DNA of 6,712 bases from an uncultured Clostridia bacterium (lineage in GTDB: Bacteria > Bacillota > Clostridia > Christensenellales > Aristaeellaceae), in NCBI GenBank assembly GCA_946534455.1, contig CAMNCR010000194.1, positions 1 to 6,712 of the forward strand. Reading direction: 5' to 3'. Positions within the stretch are counted from its first letter, which is position 1, and each line of letters begins with the position of its first letter. Below are positions 6,351-6,712 of the stretch, in pieces. Both the position numbers and the translations under genes were made by a program. The notes beneath the pieces are model-generated. The model did not search any database and was not told the origin of the DNA. It worked only from the letters and a program-made list of their open reading frames with translations.

Positions 6351-6375
6351 AAAAAAGGGACGGCCAGGCCGTCCC
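6351..6375 (-). terminator. Intrinsic terminator of the zinc-ribbon gene
   Basis: On the minus strand, 27 nt past the stop, GGGACGGC pairs perfectly with GCCGTCCC around a CTG loop and is followed directly by TTTTTT. It separates the zinc-ribbon transcript from glgA. Confidence 0.92.
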
Positions 6376-6402
6376 CCTCCGGGCCCTTTCCGGGCCACCG
6401 GA

Positions 6403-6696
6403 TCAGTATGCTTTTTCGTATCCGCATCCATCGCAATGATACGTCAGGACGCCGGTCCTGCTGTTCTGAAACTGCATGCCAGTGCGCTGATTGCCGGAAG
6501 CTCCCCCGGGGCTGAACGCCTCCCTGGAGCGGTCGCCGAGATCAGCCACCCGGCCCGCGTATCCGCCGGGCTGAAGCCTCACATCAAAGCGGTCGCCGTA
6601 ATCGGCCGCTGTGCCTTCATTATTGAGGATATGCCATCCGTCCGCCTTCCCGCATTTGGGGCAGGCCCTGGGCGGATCTTTCTTGAAAAGTGCCAT
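6403..6696 (-). CDS. Zinc-ribbon protein of unknown function (97 aa)
   Basis: Two CxxC pairs, C12-P-K-C15-G near the N terminus and C88-D-G-C91-G near the C terminus, form a split four-cysteine zinc-binding ribbon. The 72 residues between them are unusually long for such a ribbon. They are Gly- and Arg-rich and look partly disordered or like an inserted small domain (GDRFDVRLQPGGYAG, FSPGGASGNQ). No signal peptide or membrane segment is present, so it is probably cytoplasmic. The ATG at 6694-6696 is supported by GGGAG nine bases upstream. The gene is complete although its promoter lies outside the window, and it ends at its own terminator, so it is not in the glgA operon. Similar short ribbons bind nucleic acids or mediate protein contacts, but no specific function can be assigned. 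Confidence 0.75.
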   Translation of the reverse strand: MALFKKDPPRACPKCGKADGWHILNNEGTAADYGDRFDVRLQPGGYAGRVADLGDRSREAFSPGGASGNQRTGMQFQNSRTGVLTYHCDGCGYEKAY

Positions 6697-6712
6697 GGCT
6701 CGTATCTCCCTT

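Noticed and set aside
6379..6396. Direct repeat TCCGGGCC between the zinc-ribbon stop and its terminator
   Set aside because: Two short GC-rich copies in a GC-rich spacer, with no matching copies elsewhere in the window and no attachment-site or insertion context.
6219..6431. In-frame N-terminal extension of glgA by 71 residues
   Set aside because: It would translate the terminator at 6351-6375 and the promoter at 6298-6326, and it overlaps the end of the zinc-ribbon gene. The ATG at 6216-6218 has an ideal ribosome binding site and matches the family N terminus.
3108..6515. A 1135-codon open frame on the plus strand opposite glgA and the esterase
   Set aside because: It is antisense to two genes with complete catalytic motifs and crosses their promoter and terminator. 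Its translation is a His/Arg/Pro/Gln/Ala-rich sequence with no recognisable domain. Long antisense frames of this kind arise from biased third codon positions in GC-rich genes.

Overview
The window reads as chromosomal DNA from a GC-rich bacterium, most likely an uncultured clostridial Firmicute from a plant-fed gut or rumen (for example a Christensenellales/Aristaeella-type lineage). That placement is an inference from three things: Gram-positive-style AGGAGG ribosome binding sites, the flavour of the EF-Ts, S2 and glycogen synthase sequences, and a pectin-processing enzyme. Every supported gene lies on the minus strand, so the biological reading order runs from 6712 down to 1. I found no tRNA, rRNA, CRISPR array or mobile element.

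In transcription order the window starts with a 97-residue zinc-ribbon protein (6403-6696) that ends at a textbook intrinsic terminator (6351-6375). A sigma-A-type promoter (6298-6326) then drives glgA, a bacterial ADP-glucose glycogen synthase (4725-6218). Only 51 nt separate glgA from a 570-residue two-domain esterase (2961-4673). This esterase joins a CE8 pectin methylesterase to a CE12-like SGNH rhamnogalacturonan acetylesterase and has no signal peptide. A strong intrinsic terminator (2901-2926) closes this unit, which pairs glycogen storage with the trimming of imported pectin fragments.

The 455-base stretch 2506-2960 has no intact conventional gene, but it is not empty. Besides that terminator it holds a short open frame that looks like the 3' remnant of a lost gene (2712-2873), an extended -10 promoter (2605-2633) and an RNA leader with a 13-bp stem (2532-2589). 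The last two belong to the translation operon rpsB-tsf (ribosomal protein S2 and elongation factor Ts).

After tsf comes a large stem-loop with a poor U tract (751-779) and an AT-rich palindrome (735-750). These are followed by a 207-residue secreted protein of unknown function (90-713) in the place where many Firmicutes carry pyrH. Bases 1-89 hold only a short hairpin.

The points most worth a second look are the rpsB leader structure, the cytoplasmic CE8-CE12 fusion beside glgA, the secreted orphan protein behind tsf, and the gene remnant upstream of rpsB. I see no clear new multi-gene system such as a defence island, a biosynthetic cluster or a phage module.
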